This document shows positions 1 to 6,344 of a stretch of DNA of 10,557 nt, piece after piece (the first letter of the stretch is position 1; each line of letters starts with the position of its first letter). The notes beneath the pieces were generated by a model. The model saw only the letters and a list, made by a program, of their open reading frames with translations, did not search any database and had not been told where the DNA came from. Source of the stretch: Deltaproteobacteria bacterium (GTDB taxonomy: Bacteria; Desulfobacterota; Desulfobulbia; Desulfobulbales; BM004); NCBI GenBank assembly GCA_019312695.1, contig JAFDCT010000253.1, forward strand, positions 1-10,557. Direction: 5' to 3'. Made by a program: the position numbers and the translations under genes.

Positions 1-344
1 AGCCAGTCAGACTGATCGCTTAATATTGCCGTCAAAATTCCCTGCTGCTTCAGGGATTTTACTGTTTCCAGCAGCCATTCCCTCGGTATAAAGCGGGAAA
101 GTATTTCCTGACGCAGTTCGTCATCCGGGGCAACAATGTTGCTGTGCCTTCGCACATCGTTCCAATAATCATGCTCTGAACCGTTACCGGTCACATAGCC
201 TGAACTGTAAACCGCCTCGTTGGCTAGCTGGAAAAACCGTTTCTGGTCAAGGCCGAATTTCCTGGCAATGGCATACAGTCCCTCCTGAAAACCTTCTTCT
301 GCTATGACACCGCCAAAATCAAATATAACCGCTTTGATTTTCAT
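1..344 (-). CDS. HAD-superfamily hydrolase (HAD-IA type), N-terminal part, runs off left edge
   Basis: I translated the minus strand from the ATG at 344. It stays open to the window edge, giving 114 codons, and starts MKIKAVIFDFGGVIAEEGFQ. The hydrophobic strand followed by DFGGV (Asp9) is HAD motif I. The stretch ILSDQSDW at the window edge fits motif II, with Ser after the strand. The helical residues between them (about 18-95) fit the alpha cap of subfamily IA. HAD-IA proteins are mostly cytosolic phosphatases using the motif I Asp as nucleophile. The second motif I acid is Gly here (D-x-G), as in YihX-like phosphatases, so the substrate cannot be given. A weak GAGAG lies just upstream of the start. 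The gene is divergent from the hydrolase at 437. Motifs III and IV lie outside the window. The family call is firm and the function open. Confidence 0.85.
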   Translation of the reverse strand, partial: MKIKAVIFDFGGVIAEEGFQEGLYAIARKFGLDQKRFFQLANEAVYSSGYVTGNGSEHDYWNDVRRHSNIVAPDDELRQEILSRFIPREWLLETVKSLKQQGILTAILSDQSDW

Positions 345-374
345 TATAGTCTCTCTGTTAATTTCAAAGTATCT

Positions 375-404
375 TTGTTTCAAGTTACGAAAAAAAGGTA
401 TATA
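375..404 (+). promoter_or_regulatory. weak promoter candidate for the lipase-like gene
   Basis: The 92-bp divergent gap between the HAD gene and the lipase-like gene is AT-rich. TTGTTT (375-380) and TATATA (399-404) are 18 bp apart, a poor -35 with a fair -10. In such AT-rich DNA a match like this can arise by chance. No operator-like dyad was seen in the gap. Confidence 0.2.
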
Positions 405-436
405 TTCCTATAAAAATCCTCAACATATTTTAACAA

Positions 437-1246
437 ATGTTATCTGTGCACATGATTATGTTAATATTTTTTACCCGCTTTGCAAGCTGCCGCAATAGTA
501 TCTTATCGCGTTATAGTGCTCTGGTCATATTTTTTCTGACTGTTGCCGTTTTTCCCGGTTCTGTTTATGCCCAGGACAGGGATATTGTTATTCTGCTGCA
601 TGGACTTGGTCGCACCTCAAAGTCCATGGAACCCTTACAGTATCGGCTCACATTAGAAGGATATAAGGTTTTCAACATCGCCTATCCTTCCCGAAAGGAC
701 AAAATTGAAAATCTGGTTGAATTTATCCGCCAGGAACTTAAGACATGCTGTACAGATGGAACAGACAAGCTGCATTTTGTCACCCACTCCCTCGGAGGTA
801 TTCTTGTCAGGGGTTATCTTTCAAATTACCGGCCGCAAAATCTCGGTCGCGTTGTTATGCTGAGCCCCCCCAACAAAGGTAGCGATGTTGTAGATTTTTT
901 CGGGGATTATTCCCTGTTTGAATATTTCTTCGGCCCGGCTGCAACCGAACTGGGAACAGGCCGGGACAGCTTTCCCAATACTCTGGGGCCGGCGGATTTT
1001 GAAGTTGGTATCATAACCGGCAGCCGCACTATAGATCCCCTTTCTTCCTGGATTATTGATGGCGATGATGACGGCAAGGTTTCCATTGAGCAGGCAAGGC
1101 TTGAAGGCATGGCGGATTTTATGGTGGTGCCTGTGTCCCATGCCTTTATCATGTCTAATCAGGAAGTGATTGACCAGGTCATATTTTTTCTGCAGAACGG
1201 CAGATTCAACTCCCAGCAAAATCAATCACTACAAGATTTCAAATAA
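437..1246 (+). CDS. secreted lipase/esterase-like alpha/beta hydrolase
   Basis: This is a 269-residue alpha/beta hydrolase related to triacylglycerol lipases and PGAP1-like esterases. Residues 1-45 look like a signal peptide: an extended n-region, a hydrophobic core at about 27-40, and a probable cleavage after SVYA before QDRD, which would place it in the periplasm or outside the cell. LLHGLGR (H55, G56) is the oxyanion-hole loop and THSLGG holds the nucleophile Ser118. D212 in DDGKVSIEQA and H235 in VSHAF sit where the catalytic acid and histidine are expected. These motifs are seen; the ester substrate is unknown. An in-frame stop at 431-433 limits the start to the ATGs at 437, 452 or 458. 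None has a clear Shine-Dalgarno, and a later start would shorten the long n-region. A second, unrelated alpha/beta hydrolase follows 78 bp downstream. Confidence 0.85.
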   Translation: MLSVHMIMLIFFTRFASCRNSILSRYSALVIFFLTVAVFPGSVYAQDRDIVILLHGLGRTSKSMEPLQYRLTLEGYKVFNIAYPSRKDKIENLVEFIRQELKTCCTDGTDKLHFVTHSLGGILVRGYLSNYRPQNLGRVVMLSPPNKGSDVVDFFGDYSLFEYFFGPAATELGTGRDSFPNTLGPADFEVGIITGSRTIDPLSSWIIDGDDDGKVSIEQARLEGMADFMVVPVSHAFIMSNQEVIDQVIFFLQNGRFNSQQNQSLQDFK

Positions 1247-1278
1247 TTCATGCATTACACTGGAATTCCTGAAACATT

Positions 1279-1306
1279 TTGCTTAATTTAACCTGATACG
1301 GATAAT
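1279..1306 (+). promoter_or_regulatory. weak promoter candidate for the DUF900 lipoprotein gene
   Basis: TTGCTT (1279-1284) and GATAAT (1301-1306) are 16 bp apart in the 78-bp gap between the two hydrolase genes. The -10 matches 5 of 6 positions and the -35 matches 3 of 6. Transcription would begin near 1313, leaving a leader of only about 12 nt before the ATG at 1325, where no Shine-Dalgarno is visible. Co-transcription with the upstream gene is the alternative. Confidence 0.3.
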
Positions 1307-1324
1307 ATCAACTCCTACAAAAAA

Positions 1325-2686
1325 ATGCATACAGATAAAATTCGTTGCCGCTTTAGCTTGCTGTATCTCCTTTTAGGACTATACTCAGTTTTAATACTTT
1401 TCAGCCTGACTGCATGTGCGGGAAAACCCCTAAACAAGATATATCTTATGCCCGCGCCCGATATCTACGATGCCGGAGCTATTGACCCATTCACCGACTC
1501 AAATCCCATTGAAGCAATTCCTTACGAAGGGATCCTGTATGCTACTGACAGACAACCCTCCAATGGTGAAGGAAAGGAACCCTTTTACCTCAATCAAAGG
1601 GGTTTTGTCCTGCGGCTTGGGGTAGGAAAGATAGAGTTGGGAGAAGAGAATATGACCTGGCAGGAGGCCCGGGAAATTTCACTCCTCAAAAACCGCCCAG
1701 GCAATTATCCTTTAAAGGTAACTGATATCAAAGAACTCGGTATTCTGGCCGACAGTTATACGGTTTTCACCAGGCCACCCGGTCTTGGCGCCGAAGCTCT
1801 TGAGCCCGGCAAAAGCTACGCTGAAAAAGTTAACCAAAAGCTTGCCGTATCCAAGAGAAAAGATATTTATATCTATGTGCACGGCTACAAGGTTGTTTTT
1901 GAAAATCCCCTGCTGGTTGCCGCAGAGCTTTGGCATTTCCTGGGCTACGATGGGGTGTTCATTGCCTATGCTTGGCCTGCAACTCCCAAAAAACTTGCCT
2001 ACTTTTCCGACCTGGAAACCGCAGCTATGTCTTCGTTCAATCTGCAAACCCTCCTTGAGTATCTGGCCAGGGAAACGGATGCGAAAAATATCCACATCAT
2101 TGGTTACAGTGCCGGCACCAGGGTGGTCATAAACGCCCTTGGCCAGCTTGCCTTAAAGTACCAGGATGAAAGCAAAGATGATTTCCGGGAAAAACTGCGC
2201 ATCGGGCATGTGATACTTACCGCAAGCGATTTCGACCGTCAGATCTTCGGTTCACTTATTAATGCTGGAATCCTTGACTTGCCGAAAGACACCACGGTTT
2301 ATCTTTCTGAGTTAGATTCGGCCCTTAGTCTGTCCCGTTGGGTTTTCAGGCGTGAGAGGCTGGGCCAGATGTGGAAGGACAGAAAGCTGCCGGAAGAGGT
2401 AATCAAACTTCTCTGGCAAACTGATGACCTTGTACTCATTGACGTCACCGATGTTGAAAAAGCTGCTGCCGGCAACGGTCATGCCTACTTCCGCAACAGC
2501 CCGTGGGTCAGCAGCGATATCCTGTCAACCCTGATGTACGACCTCACGCCGGCCGAGAGAGGGCTTTACAACTCCCAGGAATGGCCTATTTGGCAGTTTC
2601 CGTCCGATTATATTTCTAAACTGACAGACAAACTGGTTGAACGCAACCCGGCGCTGGCACCGCTCAAGGAACAGAAAAAAGAATAA
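1325..2686 (+). CDS. DUF900-type alpha/beta hydrolase lipoprotein
   Basis: This is a 453-residue protein with a lipoprotein signal: a charged start, a hydrophobic stretch at 11-28 and lipobox LTAC with Cys31 as the lipidated residue. It should therefore be anchored in a membrane facing the periplasm. The central part, from about 178 to 310, matches the DUF900 (COG4782-like) alpha/beta hydrolase pattern: YVHGY (186-187), a YAWPA segment at 215-219, and the nucleophile elbow GYSAG with Ser262. ASDFDRQIF (D302 or D304) and GHAYF (H386) are the likely acid and histidine. No reaction is known for most of this family, so the substrate is open. The N-terminal 150 residues contain YATDRQP, typical of these proteins. 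There is no Shine-Dalgarno before the ATG, only an A-rich run. It differs in fold details and motifs from the hydrolase upstream, so the pair is not a recent duplication. Confidence 0.85.
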   Translation: MHTDKIRCRFSLLYLLLGLYSVLILFSLTACAGKPLNKIYLMPAPDIYDAGAIDPFTDSNPIEAIPYEGILYATDRQPSNGEGKEPFYLNQRGFVLRLGVGKIELGEENMTWQEAREISLLKNRPGNYPLKVTDIKELGILADSYTVFTRPPGLGAEALEPGKSYAEKVNQKLAVSKRKDIYIYVHGYKVVFENPLLVAAELWHFLGYDGVFIAYAWPATPKKLAYFSDLETAAMSSFNLQTLLEYLARETDAKNIHIIGYSAGTRVVINALGQLALKYQDESKDDFREKLRIGHVILTASDFDRQIFGSLINAGILDLPKDTTVYLSELDSALSLSRWVFRRERLGQMWKDRKLPEEVIKLLWQTDDLVLIDVTDVEKAAAGNGHAYFRNSPWVSSDILSTLMYDLTPAERGLYNSQEWPIWQFPSDYISKLTDKLVERNPALAPLKEQKKE

Positions 2687-2731
2687 TTTCAATAATATGA
2701 ACCTTAAATTTAAATACAAGCGGAGGACACC

Positions 2732-3250
2732 ATGGAGTTAACTGGCAAGAAAGTATTCATCCTCGTTGAAACCATCTACAACGATCTTGAATTCTGGTAT
2801 CCCTATTACAGGCTTAAGGAGGCCGGCGCCGATGTTGTCGTGATCGGCCCCATGGGCGGCATGGTCTATAAAGGCAAGGCCGGCTTGCCGGTCAAGGCGG
2901 ACCTTGGCATGGCCGATGCTAAAGCTGGTCAATGCGACGGACTCATCATTCCCGGCGGCTATGCCCCGGACCATATGCGGCGGCATCCTGAAATGGTGAA
3001 ATTGGTCAGGGACTGTGTTGAATTCGGCAAGGTGGTTGCAGCCATCTGCCATGCCGGCTGGATGCTAGCCTCGGCCGATGTCCTGCAGGGTCGAACCGTA
3101 ACGTCTTTTTTTGCCATCAAGGATGACCTGGTGCATGCCGGCGCAAACTTCGTGGACCAGGAAGTTGTAGTTGACAACAATATCATTACCAGCCGCACTC
3201 CGGATGACCTGCCGGCCTTTCTCCATGCCATCATTACAGCCTTGGCATAA
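2732..3250 (+). CDS. DJ-1/PfpI family protein (class I glutamine amidotransferase-like fold)
   Basis: This is a 172-residue cytosolic protein, the full length for the PfpI branch of the DJ-1 superfamily. The N-terminal VFILVE strand leads into NDLEFWYPYYRLKEAG (17-32), where Glu20 sits at the family's conserved acid position. LIIPGG (71-76) is the core strand and loop, and AAICHAGWML holds the nucleophile elbow with Cys106-His107. The pattern TSRTPDDLPAF near the end is the usual PfpI C-terminal motif. Members have been described as proteases, glyoxalases/deglycases and redox chaperones, so no precise activity is assigned. A strong GGAGG lies 7 nt before the ATG, unlike the two upstream genes. 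The 45-bp gap after the DUF900 gene has no terminator, so read-through from upstream is possible. Confidence 0.92.
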   Translation: MELTGKKVFILVETIYNDLEFWYPYYRLKEAGADVVVIGPMGGMVYKGKAGLPVKADLGMADAKAGQCDGLIIPGGYAPDHMRRHPEMVKLVRDCVEFGKVVAAICHAGWMLASADVLQGRTVTSFFAIKDDLVHAGANFVDQEVVVDNNIITSRTPDDLPAFLHAIITALA

Positions 3251-3311
3251 ATGAAGGCATCGGAGCTGCAAGGTCTCAAAGTTTCGAAGTAATATAATTG
3301 AGCATGTTATT

Positions 3312-3388
3312 AGAGTACTGGAGTATTGGAGGCATGGACAAAAAGCTGTTTAAAATATTATTTCCAATCTCCCGTACTCCAACACTCT
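3312..3388. repeat. imperfect long inverted repeat, REP-like, possible terminator of the DJ-1 gene
   Basis: The arms 3312-3331 (AGAGTACTGGAGTATTGGAG) and 3369-3388 pair at 16 of 20 positions plus one T-G wobble, around a 37-nt AT-rich loop. Within the left arm, GAGTACTG and GAGTATTG form a degenerate 8-nt tandem repeat. It lies about 60 bp after the DJ-1 stop and ends at a short T-run (ATTTTACC). I associate GGAGTATTGGAG-type repeats with intergenic regions of Desulfobacterota, but this is from memory only. It may end transcription or be a dispersed repeat. The rest of the gap from 3251 to about 3425 shows nothing else. Confidence 0.55.
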
Positions 3389-3425
3389 CTATTTTACCGA
3401 CTAACTCAAATTTTTAATCTTCCAC

Positions 3426-3454
3426 TTGACATATAAAACCTTTCATTGTACACA
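3426..3454 (+). promoter_or_regulatory. candidate sigma70-type promoter of the glutamate synthase operon
   Basis: A consensus -35 box TTGACA (3426-3431) is followed after 17 bp by TACACA (3449-3454), a -10 matching 3 of 6. Transcription would start near 3461 and give a leader of about 110 nt before the ATG at 3573. The weak -10 suggests an activator or a different -10 register. TATAAA at 3432-3437 is an alternative -10 but lacks a -35. No sigma54 GG-N10-GC element was found in the gap. Confidence 0.4.
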
Positions 3455-3465
3455 AACGAGTTTGT
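3452..3465. promoter_or_regulatory. short operator-like dyad overlapping the putative transcription start
   Basis: ACAAAC and GTTTGT form a perfect 6-bp dyad around a GA centre. It overlaps the proposed -10 and the expected start site, where a repressor would block polymerase. The arms are short, so chance cannot be ruled out. Confidence 0.3.
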
Positions 3466-3480
3466 CACATCGACACCTTC

Positions 3481-3506
3481 AATTTATTACAATTTTGTAA
3501 TAAATT
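3481..3506. promoter_or_regulatory. perfect 12-2-12 palindrome, candidate operator of the glutamate synthase operon
   Basis: The left arm AATTTATTACAA (3481-3492) is followed by a TT centre and its exact reverse complement (3495-3506). All 12 pairs match. The core TTACAA/TTGTAA is typical of a dimeric helix-turn-helix site, but I do not recognise it as the box of a named regulator. It lies about 20 nt downstream of the proposed transcription start and 67 bp before the first GOGAT codon, a position suited to repression. As RNA the AU-rich hairpin would be weak and lacks a following U-tract, so a terminator is unlikely. Confidence 0.6.
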
Positions 3507-3572
3507 AACCATTGGACAGTCCTTTACACGAAAATTTTTTATCCGTAAAAGGGAATTTACAAGGAGAATAGT

Positions 3573-4715
3573 ATGTGCCGGTTAGCTCTTAAAACCGCAA
3601 GCAAACCCTTTTCACCCTATGATGTCCTGACCGCCATGGAAGCTATGCAGGAAGGATATGACGGCAGTGGTTTAGGCCTTATCCTGCGCGGGGTAAAGTT
3701 TACTGATTTTACCTACCGGGGTCAGGACCCTATCCTTTCAGGCATAGCTCACACTGAGGCTGCATACCATCGGCTGGATGGTTTCATGCAGGACAGGGGC
3801 TTCCAGCTTAAATATGATCACGAGTTTGAAGTTGACTTCAGCGGGATCGAAGCACAAGACCGCCATAAATATTTTCTGCAGGTTTATAAACTGCCCGCCG
3901 CCTGGAGTTCATATGATGAGAATGAAATTGAACGGCAGTTAATGCTGACCCGCCTGGAACTCCGCAGAAACGGAGAGGACAACGGTGGAGACCTCACGGT
4001 CTTTTCTTTCTGGCCTGACGTGGCAACAATCAAGGAAGTCGGCTGGCCGCTTGGAATAGGCGATGCCCTGCACTTAAATGATAACCGCATAAAGGCGCGG
4101 GTAGTCATGGCCCAGGGCAGACAGAACACCAACTATGGTATCAACCTCTATGCCTGTCATCCCTTCTTTATCCAGGGAATCGCCACTATGACCAACGGTG
4201 AAAACACAGCCTACGTGCCTATCAAGGAATTGCTCACCGGTATGCATTATCCTGGCTACATCGGCTACCAGAGTGACTCTGAGGTTTTCACCCACATCCT
4301 GCACTATGTATACAAGCAGCTCAGGCTGCCGCTTGAAACCTATAAACATGTCATAACCCCTCTGAAAACAGAGGAATTGAATATGCATCCCCAGGGAGAT
4401 TTTCTCAAGGGACTGCGTAATGCCTGCCGCCGCTTCATCATCGACGGCCCGAACTGCGTCATCGGTTCTCTGCCCGATGAAACCTGCATTATGGTCCAGG
4501 ACCACAAGAAATTGCGGCCCGGGACAGTCGGCGGCAAAAAAGGGGAATGGGCCATGGCCTCGGAGATGTGCGGCGTAGATGCCATGATCCCGGACCGTGA
4601 TCGTTCCCAGGACTTTCAACCCATGCGTGAAAATACCGTGATTATTCCTCCAGACCGTAAGGAGATGAAGATATGGTCTCAATTCGATCCATACCCTCTA
4701 CCCCAAGTAGCTTAA
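3573..4715 (+). CDS. glutamate synthase amidotransferase subunit (class II glutamine amidotransferase)
   Basis: This 380-residue protein is the stand-alone glutaminase part of a split glutamate synthase. It hydrolyses glutamine and passes ammonia to the synthase subunit encoded next. Cys2 in MCRLA becomes the N-terminal nucleophile of class II (Ntn) amidotransferases once Met1 is removed. GRQNTNYGINLYACHPF (182-198), TNGE (207-210) and SDSE (234-237) match the glutamine-binding and catalytic loops of GOGAT and PurF-type enzymes. The extra N-terminal segment (about 40-175) is larger than in fused GltB and is seen in split anaerobe/archaeal versions. AAGGAG lies 7 nt before the ATG, which fixes the start so that Cys falls at position 2. 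It is first in a three-gene operon behind the 3481-3506 palindrome. Its last 43 bp overlap the next gene. Confidence 0.93.
   Translation: MCRLALKTASKPFSPYDVLTAMEAMQEGYDGSGLGLILRGVKFTDFTYRGQDPILSGIAHTEAAYHRLDGFMQDRGFQLKYDHEFEVDFSGIEAQDRHKYFLQVYKLPAAWSSYDENEIERQLMLTRLELRRNGEDNGGDLTVFSFWPDVATIKEVGWPLGIGDALHLNDNRIKARVVMAQGRQNTNYGINLYACHPFFIQGIATMTNGENTAYVPIKELLTGMHYPGYIGYQSDSEVFTHILHYVYKQLRLPLETYKHVITPLKTEELNMHPQGDFLKGLRNACRRFIIDGPNCVIGSLPDETCIMVQDHKKLRPGTVGGKKGEWAMASEMCGVDAMIPDRDRSQDFQPMRENTVIIPPDRKEMKIWSQFDPYPLPQVA
4658..4664 (+). promoter_or_regulatory. internal ribosome binding site for the FMN subunit
   Basis: TAAGGAG lies inside the 3' end of the amidotransferase gene, 8 nt before the ATG at 4673. 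No other ATG, GTG or TTG occurs in frame before the first Fe-S motif, so this site decides the start and shows that the 43-bp gene overlap is real. Confidence 0.8.
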
Positions 4716-6310
4716 CTCACCTTGATCTCCAGTGGATCATCAAGCACCGTGAAGACAGGTGCACCCTGTGCGGCAGATGCACCTCAGTCTGCCCCAAGGA
4801 AGCAATTTTTCTGACCTACCGTCGGCAACGGATGCCGAAACTGGATATCCTCAAGAAAAAACGGAGCAGCGAATACCGGACTTTCACAGGCATCCGACAG
4901 CGTACCGAGCCGGCAAACCGCTGTATCGGCTGCGGCATGTGTGCCACTGTCTGTCCCAACGAAGCCATTGGGCCGGAACCCAACCCCAATGACCCCCGGG
5001 TTCGGCTTCTGCAGAACCATCAGGGTGAAGCATGGAAACGAGGCGGCCGCAGAAATTTCCGTGAAACCCTGCTTGACAGAATCATTTTCAACCGCATATC
5101 AATGCTGACCGACCCGGCCCTGGATGCCGGACGCCACGAGTTTGAACTTAACACCCTGCTTGGGCGAGTCCTGTCTCCAGAAGAATACCTGCGCCGTAAG
5201 GCTACCGGCGAATGGATCCCGCCCGTGCGGGAAATCTTTCCCTTTGTTATCGGCTCCATGTCCTTCGGCGCTCTTTCGCCCAATATGTGGCTGGGGCTCC
5301 TGCAGGGTGTAGCTTACTGCAACGAGGTGCTGGGCATTCCGGTGGTTATGGCTACAGGTGAAGGTGGATGCCCTCCGTGGGTCTTGAAAAGTCCCTACCT
5401 TAAATATATAATCCTGCAGATTGCTTCCGGTTATTTCGGCTGGGATGAGATCATCCGGGCCATCCCGGATATGCAGTGCGACCCTGCAGCCATCGAGATC
5501 AAGTACGGCCAGGGTGCAAAACCGGGTGACGGCGGATTGCTTATGTGGTTTAAGGTCAGCAAGCTGATCGCCCGCCTGCGGTGTGTGCCGGAAGGCGTTG
5601 ACCTGCCTTCTCCGCCGGTACACCAGACCCTTTACTCCATTGAAGAATCGGTCATGAAAATGATCCAGTCGCTGTCAATGGCCTGGGGCTTCAGGGTGCC
5701 CGTCTATCCCAAAATTTCAGGTTCCACATCTGCCAAGTCTGTATTGAATAACCTGGTGCGTAATCCTTATGCTTCGGCCCTTATGATAGATGGTGTAGAC
5801 GGCGGCACTGGAGCTGCCTACAATGTCAGCATGGATGCTACGGGTCATCCCATCGCCTCCAACCTGCGCGAATGCTACCTTGATCTGGTAGCCCAAGGTA
5901 AACAGAATGAGATCCCACTTTTTGCAGCCGGCGGTGTCGGCAAGAACGGCAATGTTACCCAAAACGGTATGGCTTTGATCATGCTTGGCGCTTCCGGTGT
6001 GCATATCGGCAAGTACATCATGCAGTCCGCTGCCGGCTGCCTCGGTAGCGAACAGAACCGTTGCAACGTCTGCAACATAGGCATCTGCCCCAAGGGCATT
6101 ACCAGCCAGAATGTCAAACTTTACCGGCGCCTTGATCCAGACCAGGTTGCCGAGCGGGTGGCTGACACCTTTATGGCCATCAGCACCGAGATGAAAAAAA
6201 TAATGGCGCCTCTTGGCCGCTCCCAGAGCTTGCCCATCGGCATGTCAGACGCCATTGGTATTGATGATGCCGCTGCAGCAGAAAGACTACAGATCAAATA
6301 TATCTGTTAA
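4673..6310 (+). CDS. gltB: glutamate synthase FMN-binding synthase subunit with N-terminal 2x[4Fe-4S]
   Basis: This 545-residue protein is the catalytic core of a split glutamate synthase. It binds FMN and converts 2-oxoglutarate plus ammonia to glutamate. Residues 25-100 form a bacterial-ferredoxin-like domain with CTLCGRCTSVCP (C30, C33, C36, C40) and CIGCGMCATVCP (C84, C87, C90, C94). The TIM-barrel FMN domain spans about 185-515: GSMSFGALSP (194-203), YGQGAKPGDGG (278-288), SGSTSAKSVLNNL (349-361), GVDGGTGAA (374-382) and FAAGGVGKNGNV (417-428). CNVCNIGICPKG (C464, C467, C472) plus C456 corresponds to the 3Fe-4S cysteine region of GltB. The usual amidotransferase and GXGXG domains are absent because the neighbouring genes encode them. 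This split form resembles archaeal and anaerobe GOGAT. The N-terminal ferredoxin suggests electrons can arrive through Fe-S centres (inference). Confidence 0.94.
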   Translation: MVSIRSIPSTPSSLTHLDLQWIIKHREDRCTLCGRCTSVCPKEAIFLTYRRQRMPKLDILKKKRSSEYRTFTGIRQRTEPANRCIGCGMCATVCPNEAIGPEPNPNDPRVRLLQNHQGEAWKRGGRRNFRETLLDRIIFNRISMLTDPALDAGRHEFELNTLLGRVLSPEEYLRRKATGEWIPPVREIFPFVIGSMSFGALSPNMWLGLLQGVAYCNEVLGIPVVMATGEGGCPPWVLKSPYLKYIILQIASGYFGWDEIIRAIPDMQCDPAAIEIKYGQGAKPGDGGLLMWFKVSKLIARLRCVPEGVDLPSPPVHQTLYSIEESVMKMIQSLSMAWGFRVPVYPKISGSTSAKSVLNNLVRNPYASALMIDGVDGGTGAAYNVSMDATGHPIASNLRECYLDLVAQGKQNEIPLFAAGGVGKNGNVTQNGMALIMLGASGVHIGKYIMQSAAGCLGSEQNRCNVCNIGICPKGITSQNVKLYRRLDPDQVAERVADTFMAISTEMKKIMAPLGRSQSLPIGMSDAIGIDDAAAAERLQIKYIC

Positions 6311-6344
6311 TTGAACGTTTTAAGCATATATATGGAGCACGATA

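Noticed and set aside
304..498. 64-codon plus-strand frame near the left edge
   Set aside because: It overlaps the start of the HAD gene and the lipase-like gene in the wrong frame and shows no recognisable motif.
3251..3292. 13-codon mini-frame starting right after the DJ-1 stop
   Set aside because: No independent ribosome binding site and too short to support as a gene.
3510..3530. Sigma54 promoter, suggested by TTGGACAGTCC before the operon
   Set aside because: The required GC at the -12 position is absent at the correct spacing after GG.
4074..4682. 202-codon open frame on the minus strand
   Set aside because: It lies entirely opposite the amidotransferase gene, which has clear motifs. 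No ribosome binding site and no recognisable domain.
5099..5623. 174-codon open frame on the minus strand
   Set aside because: It is antisense to the FMN subunit core motifs and has no protein-like motif. It follows from the codon bias of the real gene.
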